DNA from: Pyrus communis | Lineage: Eukaryota > Streptophyta > Magnoliopsida > Rosales > Rosaceae | Direction: 5' to 3' | Length of the DNA stretch: 64,000 bases | Assembly: GCF_963583255.1 (NCBI RefSeq) | Contig: NC_084811.1 | Location: 16,634,088-16,698,087 of the forward strand | Shown: positions 23,331 through 32,985 of the stretch, one piece after another | Layout of the letters: the number at the start of each line of letters is the position of its first letter | Numbering within the stretch: position 1 is the stretch's first letter | Notes under the pieces: model-generated | What the model saw: the letters and a program-made list of their open reading frames with translations, nothing else | What the model was told of the DNA's origin: nothing | Database searches by the model: none | Program-made: the position numbers and the translations under genes

Positions 23331-24698
23331 AAAGAGAAGAGTTTAGAGACGCAAATCTGGTTATAGAGTGTAAATTCCATCTTCTCTTTGTTGATTGCAT
23401 TGAGGCTTGATCTTGATGATTCCACAGGCTTACTCTTGAACTGGTTTCTGCCCATCGTTGATTTTCCTTTGTGCTACTTCTTGAACTGGGCAGCAGGATG
23501 GTTCTTTTGGTCTCCCCCGAAGGTCTGAGCTTATCCCTTTTATCTGTTTCTTTGTTCAATCTTTCCAATTCGTATTGAAAAGGGTTGGAGGATAACTCAG
23601 CCTATGTTTGTCTCCACATGCTTCAATGTATCATTTGCACTTGCCTTACTCGCTCCCCTTTGCAGAAGTGGTCCCTTCTCCGGAAGTGTATCAACCGTTG
23701 AAGATGACTACTCGAGAGCAACGCTAGGTAAGCAATCAGGAATAGATTCCAGACAGTTGGCTCCAGAACGGAAGACTGACTCCAAGTGCCGGCTGATTGC
23801 TTGTTTTACTTTGCCATGCGAGTAAGAACAAGGACAAAGAAAAAGACAGGGAAAGAGCATGATATGAGATACTTTTGCTTTTGACCTTGATGATATGAGA
23901 TACCTTTGCTTTTGAAGAAGCGGTGAATGAATCAGCACATGTATTTGTTGTGCTGTTTCCTCCTGGGTCATATGTACTCCAGGCATCTGGTATCATCTTT
24001 GGGGAAGAAGAAAGAATTGAGTCTTTCGAAAGGCTTTGCTGGGAGTACGCCCTCAGAGGTGAGGGAGAGTTGGGCATTTTTCTTCAGGTTTGCCCTGCCA
24101 TAAAAGACGAAGGTCGACATATATAAAGATAATATCAAGTGGTGGTACTTGTTACCTTTGTCGACAAACGTTTTGATCCCGCAAATCTGGCTTTTTGAAA
24201 TAGTGGCGCCTCTTTGATCTCTGAACACGCCTCTTCGATTTCTGAGCAGGCGCCCCTTCGATTTCTGAACGACGCCCCTTCGCTTTCTGAACGACACCCC
24301 TTCGCTTTCTGAACGACACGTGGTAGTGCAGATGCGGCTCCTTTTGACAAAGCTGCACGCGTCTTCCGAAAAGCAGAGAAAGCGTCGCCGAACTTTGCGC
24401 TTGTCGGCTAAAGATGTGTAGTTGTGATGATGGCCTCCACGTGTTGTCTGAAAAGAAGAAATCTTTTGACAAAGTTGAACGCGCCTTCTGAAAAGCCGAG
24501 AAAGCGTCGCCTAAATTACGCCGGAGATTCCGGCTTTTTTTTTTTTTTTTTTTGAATTGGTGGACGCGTCGCCTTGGCTTTTTTATTGAGCTATCAATCA
24601 CCACAACAAACACACTCTGCAGATTTCCCATTCTTGAAAATCGACTCCGGCCCTTTGAAATTTAACTTCATCCCTTTTCTTTGAACACTTTTGAAAAA
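23331..24698 (+). promoter_or_regulatory. Upstream region of the antisense ORF in element D
   Basis: This stretch looks more GC-rich than its surroundings, resembles no other part of the Athila-like element, and is shared only with element C (about 41946-43240, opposite strand). It holds a TATA box (TATATAAAG, 24120-24128), about five units of a 21-22 bp repeat (core CTTCGATTTCTGAACGACGC, 24206-24320), and a poly-T run (24536-24553). It is probably the promoter and 5' leader of the ORF at 24699. The leader would be about 550 bases, and an intron cannot be excluded. Confidence 0.5.
24120..24128 (+). promoter_or_regulatory. Candidate TATA box of the antisense ORF (element D copy)
   Basis: TATATAAAG follows GGTCGACA. 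The same GGTCGACATATATA context is kept in element C on the minus strand (about 42458-42473), where it reads TATATAGGG. Conservation in both copies supports a real promoter. Confidence 0.5.
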
Positions 24699-25361
24699 AT
24701 GGCAAACTCATCGAACCTTAGCTTGGAATTGAGCCTTAGCAGTGATACGGGCGCGCCGCGTCAAGGTAACGTATGGCGCCCTTCTTTCTTTTCTTCTAAC
24801 GGTCTTCTTTCAGGTGAAGACTCTGTGATGCAGGACGCCACAACAGCTACAATAGTAGCTAGGAACCTCCTCACTCCAAAAGATAGTAAGCTGCTGTCAG
24901 GACGGTCCGATGAGTTGGCCGTTCAAGAGTCCCTCGCACTTAGTGTTCAGTGTGCGAGTTCTGTGTCCAACATGGGCCAACGCCTGCTTGCCCGCTCCCG
25001 TCAGGTGGAATCATTGATGGCAGAGGTGGAAAGTCTCAAGCAGGAGATCCAGCAGCTGAAGTATGAGAATAGAAGTTTGCACGTGTTTGCAAACAACTAT
25101 TCGACGGGCATGAAGAGGAAGCTTGATGAGCTGCAAGAGTCTGAAGGTCGGATTCACAGTGACCGTGAAAGGTTCTCGTCTTTCCTCCAGAGGCACCTTT
25201 TTCCTGGCTCATCCAGCGCTTGGCCAAGTATTGAGGCCTGGAATGCTCTATCTTCGATGCCTCCCGCTCCGATGCCTTCTGTTCCTACGCCTTCCGTTCC
25301 TACGCCTTCCGCTTCAAGAGTAAAGCCACGTAGTGGGGCCTCAAGCAAACAACCTTTATGA
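24699..25361 (+). CDS. Coiled-coil protein ORF, antisense to element D
   Basis: This 220-residue ORF has its ATG in a good plant context (AAAAAATGGCA at 24699; the frame extends upstream without another ATG). The N-terminus is Ser/Leu-rich (SSNLSLELSLSSD). The middle (ATIVARNLLTPKDSKLLSGR, then AVQESLALSVQCASSVSNMGQ) leads into a predicted coiled coil at about residues 98-165 (RQVESLMAEVESLKQEIQQL, then KYENRSLHVFANN and KRKLDELQESEGR). The tail is Pro/Ser-rich with repeated PSVPTPS and a basic end. It has no enzyme motif, signal peptide or membrane span, and I do not recognise the family. A homologue with the same architecture lies antisense in element C (41274-41945). Substitutions are scattered while the frame stays open, which suggests constraint. 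Extra antisense ORFs between pol and the 3' LTR are known in some Tat-lineage elements such as Grande. Homology to those is not shown here. Confidence 0.75.
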   Translation: MANSSNLSLELSLSSDTGAPRQGNVWRPSFFSSNGLLSGEDSVMQDATTATIVARNLLTPKDSKLLSGRSDELAVQESLALSVQCASSVSNMGQRLLARSRQVESLMAEVESLKQEIQQLKYENRSLHVFANNYSTGMKRKLDELQESEGRIHSDRERFSSFLQRHLFPGSSSAWPSIEAWNALSSMPPAPMPSVPTPSVPTPSASRVKPRSGASSKQPL

Positions 25362-25512
25362 AGCATCATCTTTCTTTGTTTAGCACTGCCTATCAATAAA
25401 TCAAACATTTTCTCAATGTTACAATCATAGACTCACACAATTAATAAACAAACAAACAATAACAACTAAACAACCTAACAAGGCAGAAACGAAATAGCAA
25501 CAAAGAAAAGAA

Positions 25513-25543
<31 letters not shown>

Positions 25544-25932
25544 TTTTCTTTTTTTTAATTTTTATCAAATTTTCGGAGTTTTATACCAAGACACTATAAA
25601 ACACACTAAAACACTCTAAAAACGCTTAAAACAGCAAGAAACCACATTCTAAGTGAAAGGTGAATAAATCCCACGAAATTCCTGCAAATACAAATTGTTT
25701 ACCCCCCCACACTTAAATCAAACTTTGTCCTCAATGTTTTAAGCAAAAAGTCACAACAGAGCAAGCAAATAAACAAATACGAGAAAGAAAGCAAAGTAAA
25801 GGCAGTAAAGAAAAAGAAAGGAATAAAAATAAGTCTCTTAAAGGGGTTTCCAAGTTCTTCTCTATTCGGATGCATGGGTTGCCTCCCACGAAGCGCTTTC
25901 TTTTACGTCTTGCAGCCGGACGGTACCTCCGT
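25362..25932 (-). other. Element D: proximal post-pol region (second copy of the motifs)
   Basis: On the minus strand, after the pol stop, come GACGTAAAAGAAAGCGCTTC and TGGGAGGCAACCCATGC (about 25873-25910), then the imperfect inverted repeat AAACATTGAGGACAAAGTTT (25720-25739) with TTAAGTGTGGGGGGGT. A long poly-A/T tract lies at 25510-25560, and a further remnant of the AACATTGAG motif near 25398-25420. The coiled-coil module therefore sits between direct repeats of the post-pol sequence. Confidence 0.7.
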
Positions 25933-26650
25933 TTAAGCTTGACTAGGTTCCACGGCATGGAGGGGTACCTCCTCCACGACATGCTCCTCAAACATCTCGT
26001 AATAGGGCTTCAATCGATGCCCATTCACTTTGAATTCTTGCTGCGTCCTTGAACTTTTGATTTGCACTGCACCATGAGGGAAAACATTAGTAACAACAAA
26101 CGGGCCAATCCATTTAGAACGCAACTTACCAGGAAACAAACGTAGGCGAGAGTTGAAAAGTAACACTTTCTGCCCAACTGTGAAGGTCTTGGTTCGAATC
26201 ATTTTATCATGGAATGCTTTGGTCTTGGCTTTGTACATTCGGGCATTCTCATAGGCTTCATTCCGAATCTCCTCAAGTTCATTCAATTGGAGCTTCCTAT
26301 GAACTCCCGCTGCATCTATGTCCATGTTGAAAGTCTTCACGGCCCAATGTGCCTTGTGCTCTAACTCTACGGGCAAATGACATGGCTTACCATAGACGAG
26401 CCGAAAAGGTGACATCCCAATGGGTGTTTTGTATGCCGTACGATATGCCCACAGTGCATCATCTAAACGTAAGCTCCAATCCCTCCTTGTTGGTCCAACG
26501 GTCTTCTCCAAAATTTGTTTGATTTCTCGGTTAGACACCTCGGCTTGGCCATTTGTTTGAGGATGGTAAGGTGTGGAGACCTTATGGTTGACATGGTACT
26601 TTCTTAGCAACGCCTCAATGGTCCGATTGCAAAAGTGAGACCCTCCATCA
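25933..26650 (-). pseudogene. Element D: integrase core and C-terminus (truncated pol)
   Basis: The minus-strand frame begins inside the integrase core at [20 protein letters not shown], keeps the catalytic Asp (DGG) and the catalytic Glu ([13 protein letters not shown]), and ends with the C-terminal module ([19 protein letters not shown], then [18 protein letters not shown]). These 239 or so codons carry no stop. The upstream half of integrase, RNase H, RT, protease, gag and the 5' LTR of D are missing. At about 26651 the sequence switches to a forward LTR (CCACTCCCCAAACCATTC), a deletion or rearrangement junction. Confidence 0.88.
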
Positions 26651-27924
26651 CCACTCCCCAAACCATTCACACCATCAAACTATCCCTAGACCTTGTGCTA
26701 CAACGAAGAGGAAGAGAAGAGTGCCTAAACATTCATACAATTCAAGTTTGAGTTGTTGGAATGTTTAGGTGTTTCTTTGATTTCAACGTTTAATTTCAAT
26801 ACTCTTTGTTTTGTACGAATGAGGAATGGAAGATAAGAGGGCCTAAACGTTCATACAATTCAAGTTTGAGTTGTTGGAATGTTTAGGTGTTTCTTTGATT
26901 CTCTTTGTTTTGTACCATGAGGAACTAAACCCCCCTTGGTTAGGGGGTGATTCAAATATATGTTTATTCTTGCATTTTGATTTGATTACATCTAATTGCG
27001 TTTCATAAGTTGTGGATTCAATTTGTTTAACCGTTTGATTGATAACTTATTTATGTATGTTTATTGAGAATGCGCGCTTAATTTTCATGCATGAATATGA
27101 CGCTAGAATATAAGTAAGTTTCACCTAATCGTTATGAACTTATATTCACAAGTAGTGGAGGTTGCTTATAAACAATCGCGTTAAACAAATTCTTGGCATA
27201 AGTTTCATGCAATCCATAGTAACGAATGCCTCGTCAACACTTATAATTTTCATAGAGCGTAATGATTCTTGCTTGTATCTCTTCTATGCATTCATGTTGA
27301 GGACTTGTGGGGAATGTTTTGAATGGTTGTAATGCGTATTCCATTCAATCCAACGAATTTAGGGAAATCTGAAAGTTAATCTAAGTGGATCTAATTAACT
27401 TGGAGCATTGAGTTTCACAACTTATCGAAAGACCAACTGAGAATCAATTTTGTTTTGCAAGTGTAACATGTGTGGAGAAGAACCCCTTGGCTATTCCATC
27501 ATCCATATTTTTATCACATTCATATTTACATTTTGCCTTTAATTATATTCTGTCTTTTTAATTTAATATCGTCCAACCACAATTCCCCCCCCCCTATTTT
27601 GTTAAGTCTTAATCATTCGTATTTGTTTTATTTTTGTATCTTTAAGCTTTTGGAGTCATAAACAATTGCAAATTCGTCTAAATCAAGTTCTAGCTTCTAT
27701 TTGAGTCAATTTGATTGTTTTAGACAATTTGAGTTTTTCAAAGCCTTTCTGAGTCATAGTAGTCTTGTTAAGAGTATTTTAATTTAGTTTTTATGTTTTT
27801 AAGTCAATTTAGAAGGTTTTAGCAAGCCCTCCTAATCCCCGGTCTAGAACGATCCCTCACTTATCCATTCTACTACAATTGTCAAACGAGGGTTTAATTT
27901 GAGTGTCAAGTAAATCTCGCATCA
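26651..27924 (+). mobile_element. Element E: 3' part of its 5' LTR
   Basis: This is forward LTR sequence lacking its first 1.2 kb or so, ending AAATCTCGCATCA at 27924 directly before a primer site. The stretch 26651-27320 is nearly identical to 28585-29260 of element G, including the short tandem duplication around GTGCCTAAAC. The rest diverges. Confidence 0.85.
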
Positions 27925-27929
27925 AATTT

Positions 27930-27947
27930 TGGCGCCGTTGCCGGGGA
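27930..27947 (+). other. Element E: primer binding site (tRNA-Asp type)
   Basis: TGGCGCCGTTGCCGGGGA is complementary to the 3' end of plant tRNA-Asp (CCCCGGCAACGGCG plus CCA). It starts 6 bases after the LTR end. The short arms GGATTAG (27945-27951) and CTAATCC (27960-27966) form a hairpin over its 3' edge. Confidence 0.9.
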
Positions 27948-28113
27948 TTAGAAAATTTGCTAATCCCTTGGATTGTTTTATTTTCGTTTGTTTTTATTTT
28001 ATTCCAGATTCTTAATCTTGTTTTGTTTCTTGTTTTAGGTACTTGTTTATGACTCGGAGTTCTCATCCGATTCGTGAACATATCCTGGAGTGATTGGGTT
28101 CTTTGTCCGGCTG
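27948..28113 (+). pseudogene. Element E: leader and first codons of gag
   Basis: The leader ends with a gag ATG at 28049 (MTRSSHPIREHILE), matching the gag starts at 38706 and 55445. A TGA follows after 14 codons, in a frameshifted stretch. At 28114 a reversed LTR end cuts the frame. Confidence 0.75.
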
Positions 28114-28180
28114 TGATGCGAGAATTATACGCACACAAATTAAACCCTCTTTTTATCAATTGTAGTGAAGAATGTTCTAA
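28114..28180 (-). mobile_element. Short inverted LTR end
   Basis: TGATGCGAGAATTATACGC and AAATTAAACCCTC are the reverse complement of the LTR end seen at 30020-30082. After about 65 bp it changes into forward LTR sequence (GGCAAAGTATGCAAAAGG), so LTR-end sequence caps the truncated start of element G's LTR in inverted orientation. Confidence 0.7.
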
Positions 28181-30082
28181 GGGCAAAGTATGCAAAAGGA
28201 TGCCTTTTGGAGCCTTTTGGAGCAAATTAGAGATTGGAATGGATATCATATGCTTGGAGCCAAGAGGATGGACGAAATTGAAGGATTCCTCCTCCATTGC
28301 AGCCACATGCACATTCAATCATTCACACCAAAACCTTGCACATGCTTTCCCATTTCATTATTCATTCACCTTGCAGCCACTCCACATGCATTTCTAGCTT
28401 TTCCTTTGCATTCCCCCTTTAATCAACACATACATCCATTCACCACAGAAATAAGGCCTTTGTGCCAGAAATTCACCCATTCCAAACACTCTTCCATAAA
28501 CTCATCCATTGCAGAAATGTAGACCATCAAACTCCCTTGTGCCGTGCTCTCCCTTACAATCCAAACACCATCCTTCCATTTCCACCACTCCCCAAACCAT
28601 TCACACCATCAAACTATCCCTAGACCTTGTGCTACAACGAAGAGGAAGAGAAGAGTGCCTAAACATTCATACAATTCAAGTTTGAGTTGTTGGAATGTTT
28701 AGGTGTTTCTTTGATTTCAACGTTTAATTTCAATACTCTGTGTTTTGTACGAATGAGGAATGGAAGATAAGAGGGCCTAAACGTTCATACAATTCAAGTT
28801 TGAGTTGTTGGAATGTTTAGGTGTTTCTTTGATTCTCTTTGTTTTGTACCATGAGGAACTAAACCCCCCTTGGTTAGGGGGTGATTCAAATATATGTTTA
28901 TGCTTGCATTTTGATTTGATTACATCTAATTGCGTTTCATAAGTTGTGGATTCAATTTGTTTAACCGTTTGATTGATAACTTATTTATGTATGTTTATTG
29001 AGAATGCGCGCTTAATTTTCATGCATGAATATGACGCTAGAATATAAGTAAGTTTCACCTAATCGTTATGAACTTATATTCACAAGTAGTGGAGGTTGCT
29101 TATAAACAATCGCGTTAAACAAATTCTTGGCATAAGTTTCATGCAATCCATAGTAACGAATGCCTCGTCAACACTTATAATTTTCATAGAGCGTAATGAT
29201 TCTTGCTTGTATCTCTTCTATGCATTCATGTTGAGGACTTGTGGGGAATGTTTTGAATTGTTGTATGCGCTAACCCATCCAATTCAATAACGTTAGGAAG
29301 ATTTGAAGGTTAATTAGTGCATCACGGTTAACCCGGGGTGTTGAGTTTCATGGTTTATTGAAATGCAATTGGAAATCATTTTATTATGCAAGTATAACAT
29401 GTATGGAGATGAACCCCTTAGCCATTCTATCATCCATTCATTCCATTCCATCAAATTCGTTTTACAAGCTGTTTAGTTTATTAACTTGTTTTGTTATTTC
29501 AATTTTCGTATAAATCTAAATCCCCCTTTACTTTAATGTCCAATTTAGTTAGAAATCAATTTAGTTTGTGCTTTTAAGTGTTTTGATTCATTTTATTTCC
29601 CAATTTCGTCCAAATTCACCAAAGTGCTCAAAACTGCCCAGAAAGTGATTTTAAGGCAGTTTTGAGTGTTTTGGGTGATGTTTGAGTCTTTTGGTTTGTT
29701 TTAATGTTTTAAGTGTTTAGTTTTACATTCTTTGAGTTAGTTTAGTGTTTTATATTGTGTTTTTACGTTCTTGATTCATTTTATTACTTAATTTCGTCCA
29801 AATTTGTGTTTGTGCTCAAATCTGCCCAGAAAGTGGTTTTTAGGCAGATTTGAGTGTGTTTGTGTTGTTTTGAGTCTTTTGGTTTGTCTTAGTGTTTTAA
29901 AGTTTAGTTTTGCATTCTTTGAGTCTAGTATAGTGTTTCATATTGTTATTTTACGTTTTTGAGTCAAATCCAAGTGGTTAACAATCCCTCCTAATCCCCG
30001 GTCCAGAACGATCCCTACTTATACATATACTACAATTTGACGAAAAGAGGGTTTAATTTGTGTGCGTATAATTCTCGCATCA
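28181..30082 (+). mobile_element. Element G: LTR lacking about its first 110 bp
   Basis: Forward LTR from AAAAGGATGCCTTTTGGAGC to the end ATTCTCGCATCA at 30082. It holds the short tandem duplication (28650-28830) and a duplicated U5 stretch (AACTGCCCAGAAAGTG at about 29630 and its relative at about 29822). The next base starts element H's 3' region (GATATAACATATGTGAG), so G was inserted in H. Its own 5' flank is lost, so no target duplication can be shown. Confidence 0.8.
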
Positions 30083-30465
30083 GATATAACATATGTGAGT
30101 GTTAGAATTCATATTTACATCAATCTCCTCACATATACCTAGTGTAAGATGTGGAGTTAGAAAATCTGTGTGAAAATTGAGTGCATTCTAGTAAGGAATT
30201 GAGGGAATTCTCTAAGGCATGTTACTACATTCAAAATGATGTTTTAATTGATTAAATGTGAACTAGTGAATGGTAACTATGATTAAGTGTTTGTTGAAGT
30301 GTAAAGAAAGCTAAATGTTGTGGGAATGATGTTCTATATTGTGTCATGTTCGTTTGAAATCCCTGAGATACATGTTGGAAGGTTTAGATTGTGTTTTGTT
30401 TTGTTTTTGGTTTCTTTTGTTTTGTTTTGTTCGAGGACTAGCAAAAGCTAAGTGTGGGGGAAATT
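30083..30465 (+). other. Element H: last part of the 3' non-coding region
   Basis: Collinear with about 2058-2431 of element A: the ATATGTGAGTGTTAG segment, GAGGGAATTCTCTAAGGCATG, GTTGGAAGGTTTAG, then TCGAGGACTAGCAAAAGC and the polypurine tract AAGTGTGGGGGAAATT ending at 30465. Confidence 0.85.
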
Positions 30466-32429
30466 TGATAGGAGCATATTTAGGCGACTTACTTAGCTTG
30501 TTTTCATGCATTTATATTGTTAATTCATAGTTGTTTTAGTAGTTTAAGCCATTTTCGTGTGTTTTTAGGTTCATATGGCTAAGGAAGCAAAAAAATGCAT
30601 TTTGGAGCATTTTGGAGCAAAATTGGACTTGGAATGGATAGCTTATGTTTGGAGCAAAAGGAATGGACGAAATTGAAGGATTCCTAATCCATTGCAGCCA
30701 CATGCACCCATAATCATTCACACCTTGCAGCCACATGCATTCACTCTTCATAAATCAGCCACATGCACATTCAATCATTCACACCACAACCTTGCACATG
30801 CTTTCCCATTTCATTATTCATTCACTTTGCACCACCAATTCAGCCACATGCACTTATTCCTTCATTATTTCACCCACATGCTCTCCCATTTCAGATTGCA
30901 TTCACCCTTTAATCCATTGCAGCCACATGCACTCCCATTTTCTCCCAAAACATTGCACATGCATTTTCAGCTTTCCACCAAGTTCCTAGCTGTCATATTC
31001 CCTCTTCTTCACCTATAAATAAGCATCCATTGCAGCCACAATTCACACACACTTCCATATTCAGAAAATCATCTCTCATACACATTCATTCACGCCAGAA
31101 ATTCATTCCCTCTCTCTAACACTGCCATACTTCACCATTCTTCATATTTTCTGCCCAAAAACACTCCTTGCCTTCCCCTACATCCATCCCTACCCTAAAC
31201 ACATCATTCTACATCATCCATAACCCCCAAAACTCACCAAAACCCCTTGTGTTGCAGCAACTAGAGGAGAAGAGGCCTAAACGTTCATACAATTCAAGAT
31301 TGAGTTGTTGGGATTTTTAGGTGTTCTTCGTTCTTGTTTTCAATGTTTACTTTGTTATTACTCTCTAAGTTTGTTGTAATCATGAGTGGCTAAACCCCTA
31401 ATTAGTTAGGGGAAAGTTTGAAGCCATGGACATATGTTGGTTATGATTTGATTTACTCCAGTTATGAATTCATGAACTTTAGATGTGGTTTACTTTTCTG
31501 TTTTGATTAAGAACTTGTTTATGTATGTGGGTTGAGGGTCGACACTTAATTTGCATGCCTAAACTTGATGCTAGGATATAAGGGAATTTCACCTAATCGT
31601 TATGAACTTATATTCATGAGTAGTAAAAATCGCTAGTCACGATTGTGTTTAGTAACCCTAGGCTGGATTAACATGCGTATTCCATAGTTATGAATGCCTA
31701 GTCGATGTTTATGATTTCCGTTGAACTTAATGATCCTTGTTGAATGTCTCTATCATGCGTATTCCATAGTTAGGGACTTTGATTAGGAATAATTTGGTTG
31801 TAATGCGTATTCCATTCAATCCAATGAATCTAGGGAAATCTGAAAGTTAATTTAAGCGGACCTAATTAACTTGGAGCATTGTCATTCATCGTTTGTTGAA
31901 GTCATAACTGGGAATCAAATTATATGCATATGTTCATGTGTGGATAAGGAACCCTCTAACTAGTTTCTCATCATTCTATTTCATCAATTTCGTTTTTACA
32001 ATCTGCCCTTAATTAGAATCTGTGCATTTAATTTAATTTCGTCAAAACCTTAATCCCCCTTTACTTTAGTGTCCAACTTAGTTAGAAAGTGTCTTAGTTT
32101 GTGTTTATAAGTGTTTTGATTCAATTTGTTACACAAATTCGTCCAAATTCACCAAAGTGTTCAAAACTGCCCAGAAAGTGTTTTTAAGGCAGTTTTGAGT
32201 GTTTTGGGTGATGTTTGAGTCTTTTAGTTTGTTTGAGTATTTTAAATTTTAGGTTTGCATTCATTAAGTCTAGTTTAGTGTTCTAAATATTGTTTTTACG
32301 TTTTTGAGTCAATTTCACATTGGTTAGCATCCCTAGTTAATCCTCGGTCTAGAACGATCCCTATTTGCTCATATACTACAATTGTCATCCATAGGGTTTA
32401 ATTTGTGTGTCAAGTTAATTTTCACATCA
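30466..32429 (+). mobile_element. Element H: 3' LTR, complete (1964 bp)
   Basis: It begins TGATAGGAGCATATTTAGG after a polypurine tract and ends TTTTCACATCA. It has a likely TATA box (CACCTATAAATAAGC near 31012-31022). Bases 31414-31990 are nearly identical to 16139-16710 of the mosaic solo LTR. It is followed by CCTTTCATG, the protease of element I, so H had inserted in I's protease gene. The matching 5' side is not in the window. Confidence 0.88.
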
Positions 32430-32985
32430 CCTTTCATGAAAACAACCCACACCAAGATTGACGTGGCCAAGGGAGCCTTAACTATGGAGTTTGGTGGTGA
32501 TATGATTAACTTTAAAGTTTTTGAATCCATTGAGAATCCTAATGATGTTCGTTCTTGTTTTGCCATTGGTATAATTAAAAATATAGGGCAGGAACGTTCA
32601 ACACCAATCAAGAAGGATGCGTCTAGAACCACCATCGAGGAAGGAATTGGAGGAGAGCACAAGGAGCACGCCACTACCCTACAAACACCCAATCTGGCCG
32701 TGCCTAAGGATAAAATTGGCGAGATGGTGGCTGCCCTAGGGGCATTGCCACAACATCCTAGTAAGTCTCCAATCCCAATTCCAATTCCTATTTCAACTAA
32801 TAGGTTGTTACCTTCTTTGGTGCAGGTTCCAAATCGATTTCAAGGTGGTAGGGGTGTCTACATGGACTATAGGAACCAAACCACCAGAATCAAGGAGGAT
32901 CACTATCCCCTCCCATTCATTGAGCCATAATATGAGAACTTTGAAGTGCATGTCGTGGGCCCAAATGAAGCTTAAAAGGAAGGAT
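32430..32985 (+). pseudogene. Element I: protease-RT remnant with two pol deletions
   Basis: The frame reads PFMKTTHTKIDVAKGALTME (end of protease) and a linker (GEMVAALGALPQHPSKSPIP and VQVPN). It then jumps to FQGGRGVYMDYRNQTTRIKE (start of RT fingers), continues to HYPLPFIEP, and meets TAA at 32928-32930. Directly after come YENFEVHVVGPNEA and a stop, which is the last part of the pol C-terminus. Compared with element B, two blocks are missing: about 0.4 kb before RT, and everything from RT motif 2 through integrase. The remainder stays largely open, but it encodes no catalytic RT or integrase core. Confidence 0.85.
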
